Positions 18,122 through 26,492 of a stretch of 64,000 nt of DNA are shown here, piece after piece (positions within the stretch are counted from its first letter, which is position 1; every line of letters starts with the position of its first letter). The stretch spans positions 682,001 through 746,000 of the forward strand of contig NZ_CP047476.1 of the NCBI RefSeq assembly GCF_010587385.1, written 5' to 3'. The stretch is from Vibrio astriarenae. Its GTDB lineage: Bacteria > Pseudomonadota > Gammaproteobacteria > Enterobacterales > Vibrionaceae. The position numbers were made by a program, and so were the translations under genes. The notes below the pieces were generated by a model. It was not told the origin of the DNA. It ran no database searches and was given only the letters and a program-made list of their open reading frames with translations.

Positions 18122-19099
18122 ATGATGTTACTAGTTAAGAAGTTTACACAATTAGGATTCGCTCTACTTTTCGCTCTGTTACTTTGCACAACTCAGGCGT
18201 TTGCCAAAACGCACAAAATCGGTGTGTCGGTCCCTTCTGCTGACCACGGTTGGACTGGTGGCGTTCTATGGTGGGCAGAGCAAGCAGCCAAAGACTTTAA
18301 AGAATCAGACTATGATGTTGAATTTTATGTCGTTGCAGCAAGTTCAGGCTCAAAGCAAGTTGGTGACATTGAAGATTTAATGATAAGAGGGATCGATGCA
18401 CTGGTAGTCCTTCCACATAATCCAGCCACGCTTCAAACCGTTATCGAAGAAGCCTACGCTAGCGGTATCTATACCGTTGTTGTTGATAGAGAACTAGCAA
18501 AACCTGCTCAAAATGTCTTTATCGCCGGCGACAATGCTGGGCTTGGCAGTGTAAGTGGTTATTGGCTTGCTGAAGAGATGAACAAAAAAGGAAAAGTCGT
18601 CGTCATAGAAGGCATGTCTATTCCGATCAACAAGCAGCGAGTGGACGCCTTTAACGATATTATTGCCAACTACAAAAACATTGAAATCTTGGATAGCCAA
18701 CCAGCAGATTGGTCTACTCAAAAAGCGTTAGCAGTAATGGAAAATATGCTTCAACGCCACCCTCACATTGATGCTGTTTGGTGTCAAGATGACGATATGC
18801 TCAAAGGTGTAATGCAAGCAATCAAAGAATCCGGAAGAACAGAGATCAAGACTGTATTAGGTGGTGCCGGTTCAAAAGACATCATCAAAATGATCATCGA
18901 TGAAGATCCTGTTGTTCGCGCGACCGTCACCTACCCTGCAAATATGATTGCATCTGGTATTGCTCTAGCAGTGACTGGATTAAAAGAAGAGAATTTAGGT
19001 ACCATGTATCATACCACGCCGTCACGCGTCATTTTGGCTGCTGAACTCGTTGATAAGCATAATGCCGAAAAGTTCTATGAGCCACGCTCAGTGTTCTAA
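18122..19099 (+). CDS. Sugar ABC transporter periplasmic binding protein (RbsB type)
   Basis: 325 residues, with a signal peptide ending near AFA (residue 29), then KIGVSVPSADHGWTGGVLWWAEQAAKD, typical of type I sugar-binding proteins, and IRGIDALVVLPHNP, VDRELAK.AQNVFIAGDNAG, VWCQDDDMLKGV. AGGAG lies upstream of the ATG. Being last in the operon is unusual only in order; binding protein, permease and ATPase together form one transporter. The ligand is probably the substrate of the dehydrogenase/isomerase pair. A hairpin follows. Confidence 0.92.
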   Translation: MMLLVKKFTQLGFALLFALLLCTTQAFAKTHKIGVSVPSADHGWTGGVLWWAEQAAKDFKESDYDVEFYVVAASSGSKQVGDIEDLMIRGIDALVVLPHNPATLQTVIEEAYASGIYTVVVDRELAKPAQNVFIAGDNAGLGSVSGYWLAEEMNKKGKVVVIEGMSIPINKQRVDAFNDIIANYKNIEILDSQPADWSTQKALAVMENMLQRHPHIDAVWCQDDDMLKGVMQAIKESGRTEIKTVLGGAGSKDIIKMIIDEDPVVRATVTYPANMIASGIALAVTGLKEENLGTMYHTTPSRVILAAELVDKHNAEKFYEPRSVF

Positions 19100-19120
19100 A
19101 CCAAGCTTCATCGTAACCAT

Positions 19121-19145
19121 AGAGGACGGGCTAGCCTCGTCCTCT
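19121..19145 (+). terminator. Possible terminator after the sugar operon
   Basis: AGAGGACG at 19121-19128 pairs perfectly with CGTCCTCT at 19138-19145. The following bases are only moderately T-rich, so termination may be weak. Confidence 0.5.
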
Positions 19146-19284
19146 AACTGTCTATCCTCACGCTCCCTCTCTACACATTTAATCATCAGTAGCGTATTGA
19201 ATTTCTTCATCAAATAATACTCAGTACCTATAATTACAATACCCTTTATGCTAGTCTCGACATTCTACTTTTCGGGAGGAATCC

Positions 19285-19761
19285 ATGGCACGCATTACCA
19301 AAGCAAAATGGGAAGAAAACTTCGCCAACTATAACGCAATCATCCTAAGAATTTTCTTAAACGAAGGCTGGGATCACGTTACTTACGATAGATTGAGTAA
19401 AGAGACAGGCTTAAGAAAAAGCACTTTACAGGGTTACTACCCTTCCAATACCGATTTTGAAGTCGCACTAAAAGGCAAAGTGTTCCCTATCATTGCTCAA
19501 CATTTGGATTTTGAGTCTAAGGAAGCTCTGATTGCCTCTTGGCAAAGCGCGATGAAAGATACTCAATTTCGTATGGTAATGCGTATGTTTGTCATGCATG
19601 CATACAAGAAGGGAGCCGACGGTAGTGGTCGCCAAGGTGTACTTGGTTTAGGTAAGCTAATTGCGGATAAACTACCCGAGGATGATGCTTTGGAGACGAT
19701 TCGACTGTTGTTCGGCTTGACTGTCACTGAGCTGATGGGGATTGACGAAACTTCGTTCTAA
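19285..19761 (+). CDS. TetR-like transcriptional regulator
   Basis: A 158-residue protein. The N-terminal 50 residues form a TetR-type HTH (ILRIFLNEGWDHVTYDRLSKETGLRKSTLQGYYPSNTDFEVAL): the YDRLSKETGLRKSTLQGYY segment replaces the usual I..IA..AGVS.GTLY.YF. The rest is a short helical ligand domain. GGGAGGA precedes the ATG. It stands alone between the sugar operon and a small secreted protein, so its target is not clear. Shorter than most TetR proteins (about 200 aa). Confidence 0.75.
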   Translation: MARITKAKWEENFANYNAIILRIFLNEGWDHVTYDRLSKETGLRKSTLQGYYPSNTDFEVALKGKVFPIIAQHLDFESKEALIASWQSAMKDTQFRMVMRMFVMHAYKKGADGSGRQGVLGLGKLIADKLPEDDALETIRLLFGLTVTELMGIDETSF

Positions 19762-19868
19762 TTGCGAAAGCGACAAGATAAAGGGGTAAAGCAAAGTGAG
19801 GGACAATGGTTAGTTGCCAACTTAAGAAGTAGCCGCCTCACCCCTTGGTTCTTGGTTACGCCAGACGC

Positions 19869-20066
19869 TTAGATAGTTTTGCCTTTCCACCCTTCTTCGC
19901 CTGGCACTTTACCTCCGATGCGTTTGCATTCATTATTTGCTATCGTCCCGTGATACTCGCCATCGATATAACAAGGCACCGAGGGTACGCCTCCCTTGCT
20001 ACCCCCATATCCCGCTATGGCACTCGGGGCAAACACCAGAACACAAACCATGATTAAAGTCTTCAT
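19869..20066 (-). CDS. Small secreted hypothetical protein (65 aa)
   Basis: A cleavable signal peptide (MKTLIMVCVLVFAPSAIA) is followed by a 47-residue glycine-rich mature part with two cysteines (VPCYIDGEYHG and NECKRIGG) that could form one disulphide. An AGGAG-like site lies upstream. I do not recognise the family. Its end faces the TetR-like gene; the acyltransferase gene ends 49 bases from its start... both read on the minus strand, so the small gene lies downstream of the acyltransferase gene. Confidence 0.6.
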   Translation of the reverse strand: MKTLIMVCVLVFAPSAIAGYGGSKGGVPSVPCYIDGEYHGTIANNECKRIGGKVPGEEGWKGKTI

Positions 20067-20115
20067 ATGTTTTCTCCTCTCCCAAGCCTTAATACGTTTT
20101 GGGAAAAAAGTTGGC

Positions 20116-21198
20116 TCAATCCAGACGAAGTCGTGACTGGGTACTATTTCTTCTCTGACTAAAAACCCCTGATTTGAACTGATTCACAAGATGGTTGATC
20201 CCGATAGCACCATAAACACCAACACCTATATAAATCCATCCCCAAACCGGGTCTACATAGTGATGCAATGCAGAAATATAATTTGAGTCAAGGTAACCGA
20301 GTTCTACCATCAGAAGGTCAACCAACACCAAACAAACCATGTGATAAGTCATTATTGATTTGCTCTGCTTACCTAGCCAAACAAAATGCCGATGGCCACT
20401 GCAATGTCTAAGCGTATTCGCCAGGCTTAGCACCCCGATAACCCCAAACATAGATACCAATAAATGGAGAGCAAAGCCGTCTGGATATTCACTCCAAGAC
20501 ATACCTAACTCATGTGACAAGCCTAACTTGACTAGCGTCCATAGGGCTCCCCAACTAATAATAAGTACCCACAAAGACGCTGCTCGTTGAATCATCTGTT
20601 TGCAAACATAGCCAATTGTAAAATACATCAACCCTACACTTACTTGGCAAAAGATATTCCATAACCAGAATCTATGTAACTGAAATAGAGGCGATAGATA
20701 GGTGATACCTACATAACCCAACGAAACACCGAGAAAGAGAATCAAACCGGGACTGATATACTTGTGTGCAAAAGTTAGAAATAGTCGAAAAAGAACATTG
20801 CTTAAGCAGTAAGCGACAATAAACCAGCCCACCATAAATAACGAATTATTGTGACTGTTATGCAGAATCGGTGTCGCTAATGATTCGAATCCTTCGCCTA
20901 AATAGAAAACGATTCGAGTGTCCCAATTGCTAATGATGAGCCATGTGATGACAGCGATCAGCAAGTAGCTAAACACATAATAGAGAATATATCCTCTGCC
21001 AATATTCACTATCCATTGTCTAAAGTCGACGATCGGACGGCACACCATTCCACCAAGCACAAAAAACAGTGGCATATGGAACAAATAGGGCGACCAGGTC
21101 CAATTGGGATGCCACATATAGTGGCCGAACACCACTAAAATTATCCCTATTGCTCGCGCTATATAGAGAACATGTGAGTCTTCTTGAGTTACGGCCAT
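20116..21198 (-). CDS. Acyltransferase family membrane protein
   Basis: A 360-residue polytopic protein with about ten hydrophobic helices. The N-terminus YIARAIGIILVVFGHYMWHPN holds the early R..G..LVV..H pattern typical of acyltransferase-3 (OafA/WecH/NolL-like) proteins, and the next helices LFHMPLFFVLGGMV fit the family. Such enzymes O-acetylate sugars of surface polysaccharides or peptides at the inner membrane. No polysaccharide genes are near, so the acceptor is unknown. A possible ribosome site AGAGG precedes the ATG. Confidence 0.75.
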   Translation of the reverse strand: MAVTQEDSHVLYIARAIGIILVVFGHYMWHPNWTWSPYLFHMPLFFVLGGMVCRPIVDFRQWIVNIGRGYILYYVFSYLLIAVITWLIISNWDTRIVFYLGEGFESLATPILHNSHNNSLFMVGWFIVAYCLSNVLFRLFLTFAHKYISPGLILFLGVSLGYVGITYLSPLFQLHRFWLWNIFCQVSVGLMYFTIGYVCKQMIQRAASLWVLIISWGALWTLVKLGLSHELGMSWSEYPDGFALHLLVSMFGVIGVLSLANTLRHCSGHRHFVWLGKQSKSIMTYHMVCLVLVDLLMVELGYLDSNYISALHHYVDPVWGWIYIGVGVYGAIGINHLVNQFKSGVFSQRRNSTQSRLRLD

Positions 21199-21405
21199 AA
21201 CCTCTGAGTCCTGTTTGAAAAGTGCGACTCAGAGGTTATCGTGCTTAGATGATGATATCTGTGAGCCACGTATGGTTCAAACAACAAAGGTTAACCAATT
21301 TACGCAAATTGGATCTATGTCTGTATTTGATTAATAGCCTTACATAAAAATTGGTCATCTATACTACTGATTTCAATAGCTAATTAAGGGCATTCCACTG
21401 AGAAC

Positions 21406-21442
21406 AAAAAAGCCGCCCCTTTGAGTTTCAAAAGGGGCGGCT
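21406..21442 (-). terminator. Terminator of the TonB2-type operon
   Basis: AGCCGCCCCTTT (21411-21422) pairs with AAAGGGGCGGCT (21431-21442); read on the minus strand the stem is followed by a run of T (21410-21406). It lies 32 bases past the last gene. Confidence 0.93.
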
Positions 21443-21473
21443 TACGTGATAATAGCGAGTATATCTCTAGCAG

Positions 21474-22640
21474 CTAGCTGTGAGCTCGCCTAAGTTGGTT
21501 AAGATACTTGATCCAACTCTTTGCTTGATTTGAAGGCTTGATATCATTGGCGCGCTTCGCTTGTACGATCGCCTCTTCCAGACGATTAAGTTTATAAAAT
21601 GCACGAGTTTTCGCCAAAGCCACCTGCTCTTCTCTGTTCGGTACTTTTTCCAACACACTCAACGCCTGCTTATATCGCTGCTGTTGAAGCATGATTTGAG
21701 CGGCATTCCAGTGGTAATCAGGCTCTTGCTTCGCGGCTTCAAGCCATATATACGTCGCCTTATTCCACTCTTTGGCTTGCTGCCAATAGGTCGCTTGCTC
21801 CCGCAGTAGCTTGAGATCCGTTTTTGCGTTGTCCAACTGTGCAACTTGACGCGCAGCTTGTTCTGGTACGCCTTGTTTAGCGTACAACTGCGACAGTAAA
21901 CGCAATTCAGTTTGCGACAACTCTATACGTTGTTTCTTAGCAAGCGTGAGTGTGGCAAGTGCACCTTTATCATCTTGGATACGCAACTGCATACCCACCA
22001 GCTGTCGCCACCATTTCGCTTCTGATGGCTCTAGGTTAATGATCTGTTTTAGCGTTGGGATCGCCGCCTTCCAGCGCTCAAGCTGCAGCTCTGCACCCAG
22101 TTTGAGAGACAGTGTTGACACCTTAGGCTGCTTGATTTTGTGTAACTCAACCAATGCCTTAAGGGTATTATCCCACTCTTTTGACTGATAGTGTGATTGC
22201 GCTACACGCAGTCGAATGTCCTGCAGTAGCTTTTCATTTGGAGCGTTATCAATCAACGGATAGTAGTACTTCAATGCTGATGAATAACTTTGTTGACCTA
22301 ACAGAAGATCTGCCAGCATTTTTTGCGTGTGCCAAGCCTGTTCATCTTCCAACAACCCACTTGAAACCGCGGCTGTGATGTGTTCGATCGCTAAATCAAT
22401 CTGCTCATTTTGCCAATAAAACACGCCTAGCATACGATCAATAAACGCTTTGTCGTAATCTCTTGAGCTATGTATACTCTCAAGCAGGCTTATCGCCTCG
22501 GCGAGTTTGTCATCTTGAGCAAGCTCATTCGCTCGCATCACTCGTGTCGCGGAATACTGAGACAACTCCTGAGCGACCACCGTTGAAATGGTCATCGGAG
22601 AGAAGAGCAATAAGCCGAAAATCAGGGTTCGTTTGATCAT
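21474..22640 (-). CDS. TPR protein of the TonB2-type cluster
   Basis: 388 residues: a signal peptide (cleavage after VVAQ, about residue 23) followed by TPR-like repeats (RANELAQDDKLAEAISLLESI, AKWWRQLVGMQLRIQDDKGALATL, and the last at AFYKLNRLEEAIVQAKRANDIKPSNQ). It starts 4 bases inside the end of tonB. Vibrio TonB2 loci commonly end with such a periplasmic TPR protein; its role may be to scaffold the TonB complex or to contact the wall. The strong terminator downstream closes the operon. Confidence 0.82.
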   Translation of the reverse strand: MIKRTLIFGLLLFSPMTISTVVAQELSQYSATRVMRANELAQDDKLAEAISLLESIHSSRDYDKAFIDRMLGVFYWQNEQIDLAIEHITAAVSSGLLEDEQAWHTQKMLADLLLGQQSYSSALKYYYPLIDNAPNEKLLQDIRLRVAQSHYQSKEWDNTLKALVELHKIKQPKVSTLSLKLGAELQLERWKAAIPTLKQIINLEPSEAKWWRQLVGMQLRIQDDKGALATLTLAKKQRIELSQTELRLLSQLYAKQGVPEQAARQVAQLDNAKTDLKLLREQATYWQQAKEWNKATYIWLEAAKQEPDYHWNAAQIMLQQQRYKQALSVLEKVPNREEQVALAKTRAFYKLNRLEEAIVQAKRANDIKPSNQAKSWIKYLNQLRRAHS

Positions 22641-23251
22641 TTTTCTAATTGGAACTCCAATTTAACCGTTTGACCTGGTTGTGACTGTGCTGTGCCGTCT
22701 TCCACCTTTGGTTGGTATTTCCAGCTTCGTAGAGCACGCATTGCTTCGCGTTCGAACACACGCGGTGGATTGGCCTCAACCACTTCGATATCGGTCGGCT
22801 TTCCTATCGGATCAATAGTGAACTTCATGACCACATAACCTTCCAATTTGCGACGCAACGCGTTGGGTGGATAACGAGGCTCGACGCGATATAACGGCAT
22901 CACTTGTTGGTTAACACCAAAATCAGTAAACGTTGGAGCATTAATCGCCAATCCATTGATACTCGTATCAAGGTCCAGCATTGGCTGATCCATCGTCAAA
23001 TTAGATACCATATCCTCTGACTGTGCCATCGGCGTTTCCTCTGGCATCTCTGGTGTTTCTGGCTTTTCTGGTGCTGAGCGCTTGCGACGTTGAAGGTCTT
23101 GCTCGTTTTCCACCATCACCATATTAAAGCTCACACCTTCAGACGCTTCCGGTGTTTTTCGATGACTGGTATCCACCATCCACGACATGAATACAAAAAT
23201 ACTCAGCGTTATCAGCAAAGCAGGAGGCCCGGCTAATAAAAGACGTCCCAT
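22637..23251 (-). CDS. tonB2: TonB2-type energy transducer
   Basis: 204 residues with one N-terminal membrane anchor (about 5-26), a short charged/Pro-Glu-rich linker (EKPETPEMPEETPMA) and a C-terminal TonB domain from about residue 115: PLYRVEPRYPPNALRRKLEGYVVMKFTIDPIGKPTDIEVVEANPPRVFEREAMRALRSWKYQP. The short linker is characteristic of Vibrio TonB2/TonB3 as opposed to TonB1. It links the inner-membrane ExbB/ExbD motor to outer-membrane receptors such as the siderophore receptor at 37.3-39.4 kb. TonB2 and TonB3 cannot be separated with confidence here. Confidence 0.88.
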   Translation of the reverse strand: MGRLLLAGPPALLITLSIFVFMSWMVDTSHRKTPEASEGVSFNMVMVENEQDLQRRKRSAPEKPETPEMPEETPMAQSEDMVSNLTMDQPMLDLDTSINGLAINAPTFTDFGVNQQVMPLYRVEPRYPPNALRRKLEGYVVMKFTIDPIGKPTDIEVVEANPPRVFEREAMRALRSWKYQPKVEDGTAQSQPGQTVKLEFQLEK

Positions 23252-23655
23252 TACTGCTTCTCCGCCGCCAACGCAATATTGACGACACCGGCTCCTTTTG
23301 CCGCATCCATCACTTTAACAACCGTACCATTGAAGGCGTGCTCGTCGGCCTGAATCACCAATGACGCATCAGGCTTATCGAGCAATAGGTGTTCGAGCGT
23401 GGCTTGAACACGCTCTACATCTACCATACGCTTATCAATGTAGATATCGTTGGATGATGTGACTGCGACAAAAATCCCTGCATCCTTCTGACTCACGACA
23501 TTTGAAGCTTGTGGACGATTTACTTCAACACCTGACTCACGCACAAACGAGCTGGTTACGATGAAGAAGATGAGCATAATGAAGACAATATCAAGCATCG
23601 AGGTCATATCAACCTGAGCTTCATCTTGTTTATGTGGTCGTCTACCCAATCTCAT
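23251..23655 (-). CDS. exbD2: ExbD2-type proton channel subunit
   Basis: 134 residues, one N-terminal membrane helix (MTSMLDIVFIMLIFFIVTSSFV) containing the essential proton-carrying aspartate (MLDIVF) and a periplasmic domain ending in DAAKGAGVVNIALAAEK. Overlaps exbB2 by 4 bases and shares one base with tonB2. With ExbB it forms the motor that harvests proton motive force for TonB. Confidence 0.93.
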   Translation of the reverse strand: MRLGRRPHKQDEAQVDMTSMLDIVFIMLIFFIVTSSFVRESGVEVNRPQASNVVSQKDAGIFVAVTSSNDIYIDKRMVDVERVQATLEHLLLDKPDASLVIQADEHAFNGTVVKVMDAAKGAGVVNIALAAEKQ

Positions 23656-24209
23656 TGACGACTCCTTAATGATTTTTCTAGTTTAATTTCACGTTTCTGG
23701 CAGGCTTTAAGAAGGCGAGCATGCAAAAACATTCCAGTCAGCGCCGCAACCATACCCGCCATAGTTGGCAGTGTTGCCAATGAGATACCGGAAGCCATTA
23801 GCTTAGGGTCACTACTCCCCTGCGTTGCCATCACATCAAACACTGAGATCATACCGGTCACAGTACCAAGTAGACCGAGCATTGGACAAATTGCCACAAG
23901 GACTTTAATCAAGTTCATATTCTGGTAGATCTTGATATGTGCTTGCGCTAACCAACCATCACGAATAGAACGTGCATACCAAGAGTGCTGATCTTTACGC
24001 TTATGCCAATCTTCGATCCAGTGCGATCTTTGTTTCGGGAAGCTAAATACCAAATAAAGCACGCGGTCTGTCACTAGCAGAATGTTGAGTGCAACAATCG
24101 CTGCTAGCCACCACAGTATCTGCCCCCCCTGCTGCATAAAGCTCAACAGCGAGACAGACAGTTCGCTGTCTAGCAGTGCTTTAGGCAGCAAAGATAAAAG
24201 CAATTCCAT
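23652..24209 (-). CDS. exbB2: ExbB2-type motor subunit
   Basis: 185 residues with three membrane helices. The MotA/TolQ/ExbB segment is clear: LIKVLVAICPMLGLLGTVTGMISVFDVMATQGSSDPKLMASGISLATLPTMAGMVAALTGMFLHARL. It overlaps the neighbouring genes by one base upstream and four downstream. Works with ExbD and TonB; in Vibrio TonB2 systems TtpC, encoded just upstream, is an additional required partner. Confidence 0.93.
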   Translation of the reverse strand: MELLLSLLPKALLDSELSVSLLSFMQQGGQILWWLAAIVALNILLVTDRVLYLVFSFPKQRSHWIEDWHKRKDQHSWYARSIRDGWLAQAHIKIYQNMNLIKVLVAICPMLGLLGTVTGMISVFDVMATQGSSDPKLMASGISLATLPTMAGMVAALTGMFLHARLLKACQKREIKLEKSLRSRQ

Positions 24210-25567
24210 TATGCTGCGCGCTCCACTGGAATCTGTTTTTCAAGGTCACTTTCTGCTTGCTGTGCTACAAGACCGATGCCTTGTTTCTCAAGAATATTGC
24301 GAATCGACTCAGCTTGTGTGCTCAAAATATTGTGCGCAAGTAGCAGTGGCATAGCGGCAATGAGACCCAGAACCGTCGTCACTAGCGCCATTGAAATACC
24401 ACCAGCCATCACTTTCGGGTCACCGTTACCAAACTGCGTGATCACTTGGAAAGTCTCAATCATGCCGGTTACCGTACCCAGAAGACCGAGCATCGGAGCC
24501 AGTGCAGCAAGCAATTTCAACATTGATAAACCGCGCTCAAGGCTAGTCTGCTCATCAACAATGCTTTCGAGCAAGCGAAGCTCAAGCGCTTCAACCGTAT
24601 GCACTTTACCTTGTTGATAAACCGTTAAAATACGACCCAAAGGGTTATTCTCTGACGGTTGCTGCGGATTCTTTAGCTGCGCTTTAATTTTTTGACGAGT
24701 CATGGTCAAGGTGACACCACGAACCAGTGCAATGATTAAACCAATGGCCAGCAGACCTAGAATGATTTGACCGACCACACCACCAGCACGCAGGCGATCC
24801 GACAAGCTCGGGTTCAGTGCTAACTGTTCTAATAAGACACCACGAGATGGGTCTACAATCATTGTTACCGCGTCACCAGCAGCAATCTGCTCAGCGACAG
24901 CTAACGTAGGGATGTTACTTGGCTGATTAATGAAAGCACGCGCTTCTGATTTATTACTATCCCAGTTGAGATAGCCCTTTTCATCGACAAGGCCCATAGC
25001 ACCAAGACGTGCCGCCGTCTTTTCTACAACTTGACCATCACCATCGATGTAACGAATGGTATTCGTAGTGACTTCTCCACTCGCTTTGATCTGCTCTTCC
25101 AGCGCCTTCCAAAGACCGGTTAATTGGGGCATCGATGGTAGACGCGTGGCAGCGGTAATCTCTGCCACAACCTCTTTTTGACTCTGAGCATCAACGCCTG
25201 TCACTGAGTTTTCTAGCTCAGCTTCCAGCTCTTTAGCGGTTTGACGAACCACACCGAAGACTTCACCCAAGCTGCCCGTCTCAAGACGCAACTGTTCTTC
25301 TAAACGCGCTAGTCGGTCTTCGTTTTGGCTAAAAGTGTCAGTAAGTTGTTCGTTCTCTCTCTCTATCGAACTTCTTTGGGCTGATAGTTTGGCTTTAAGC
25401 TCAGTCAGCTCCTTCTCAGTCAACTTGAAAACCGACTCGCGGTTGCGATCATGTTGCGCTTGCTCGATAGAGTGCGTTTTTGCTGTGCCGACAAGATCAG
25501 TACTTGCGCTTGCGGTAAAGCTAACTAGAGATAAAGCAAGAACAGAGAATACAGGTGCGAATTTCAT
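24209..25567 (-). CDS. ttpC: TtpC-like large MotA/TolQ/ExbB protein
   Basis: Start chosen at MKFAPVFSVLALSLVSFTASA (452 aa), one base after the DUF3450 stop, preceded by GAGG; the longer frame only adds sequence overlapping that gene. Order of parts: signal peptide, a long periplasmic coiled-coil region (about 45-110: KLTEKELTELKAKLSAQRSSIERENEQL), three membrane helices, and the ExbB-like segment LAALAPMLGLLGTVTGMIETFQVITQFGNGDPKVMAGGISMALVTTVLGLIAAMPLLL. TtpC is required for TonB2-dependent siderophore uptake in pathogenic vibrios. Confidence 0.88.
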   Translation of the reverse strand: MKFAPVFSVLALSLVSFTASASTDLVGTAKTHSIEQAQHDRNRESVFKLTEKELTELKAKLSAQRSSIERENEQLTDTFSQNEDRLARLEEQLRLETGSLGEVFGVVRQTAKELEAELENSVTGVDAQSQKEVVAEITAATRLPSMPQLTGLWKALEEQIKASGEVTTNTIRYIDGDGQVVEKTAARLGAMGLVDEKGYLNWDSNKSEARAFINQPSNIPTLAVAEQIAAGDAVTMIVDPSRGVLLEQLALNPSLSDRLRAGGVVGQIILGLLAIGLIIALVRGVTLTMTRQKIKAQLKNPQQPSENNPLGRILTVYQQGKVHTVEALELRLLESIVDEQTSLERGLSMLKLLAALAPMLGLLGTVTGMIETFQVITQFGNGDPKVMAGGISMALVTTVLGLIAAMPLLLAHNILSTQAESIRNILEKQGIGLVAQQAESDLEKQIPVERAA

Positions 25568-25568
25568 A

Positions 25569-26333
25569 TTATTTAGCCTCCGCATTAGCAAGTGAAACGG
25601 GAAGGTTAAGTAAGGTTGGTGCAATCTGTTGATCAGCAAGACGAAAAGCTTGCTCAAGGTCATTATTCAACTTGCTATCAACCAACTGCCAAGCTTCTTG
25701 AGTTTGGTTCCAAGACCAGTAGCGAGCACCGTTGGCACTTTTCGCAATCAGAGAGATGCGTCCAAGATAAAGCAAACTCACTTCAAGCGACTGCCCTTCA
25801 AATTCGATTTGACCTTGGTAGCTACCAAGTTTAAATCCATAATCCATCTCGATCATGTAAGCTTCGAGAATACGACGGTACTTTTCTGCATCGCTCACAT
25901 CAGCGCGCGACATCATCGACTCTAGTTTAGCAACGCGGTTGATGCGTGCATCACGACGAATCGGCATATCTTGCTCAATGTGCGCTTTTAATCCATCAAT
26001 CATTTGATACATCAGAGGGACAACACCTTGACGTGTGTCATGAATCTCATCGATTTGCGCTTCAAAACTGAGCGCTTCTTCTTCTTGGTTCGCCACTAGC
26101 GAGCGAAGGTGGTCGCGGTAGATTTCAAGGTTGCGGATTTCTTGTTGCAGCTGTTCAACTTCGTATTGCAGGGCAAGTGCCGCCTCTGAACTCTTGTCGA
26201 TACGTTTTTGTGACGCTGCTGACTTTTCGTTAGTGTTTGTGGTAATGGCAGTGGCGTTTTCAAGGCCCGAGGCCCCCGCCTGACAAGCAATGCTCAGAGT
26301 GAGCAATGCAAGTGAAGATTTCATTATTTTCAT
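25569..26333 (-). CDS. DUF3450 family periplasmic protein of the TonB2-type operon
   Basis: 254 residues: signal peptide (cleavage near CQAGA, residue 21), a coiled-coil from about 45 to 110 (SSEAALALQYEVEQLQQEIRNLEIYRDHLRSLVANQEEEALSFEAQIDEI), and a compact C-terminal domain with YWSWNQTQEAW. DUF3450 proteins are found as the first gene of Vibrio TonB2 loci. The function is not settled; a coiled coil alongside that of TtpC suggests the two may pair in the periplasm. A start at the fourth codon (second ATG) is equally possible. Confidence 0.82.
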   Translation of the reverse strand: MKIMKSSLALLTLSIACQAGASGLENATAITTNTNEKSAASQKRIDKSSEAALALQYEVEQLQQEIRNLEIYRDHLRSLVANQEEEALSFEAQIDEIHDTRQGVVPLMYQMIDGLKAHIEQDMPIRRDARINRVAKLESMMSRADVSDAEKYRRILEAYMIEMDYGFKLGSYQGQIEFEGQSLEVSLLYLGRISLIAKSANGARYWSWNQTQEAWQLVDSKLNNDLEQAFRLADQQIAPTLLNLPVSLANAEAK

Positions 26334-26359
26334 ATCTATAAATCGGGCTTAATAGGAAA

Positions 26360-26374
26360 TGATAAAGGTTCTCA
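26360..26374. promoter_or_regulatory. Candidate Fur box upstream of the TonB2-type operon
   Basis: TGATAAAGGTTCTCA agrees with the 7-1-7 Fur consensus TGATAATnATTATCA at 11 of 14 defined positions and lies 27 bases ahead of the first gene. Iron control is expected for such an operon. Confidence 0.45.
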
Positions 26375-26492
26375 TTATTAATCGCAGATAATACCCGAAC
26401 TGAAAGAAAATTCAAACTACCAAACCATCATTTACTGTTTTAGATCAACAGCCCTTACATACAACTAACACAAGGGCTGGACAAGTGATGCT

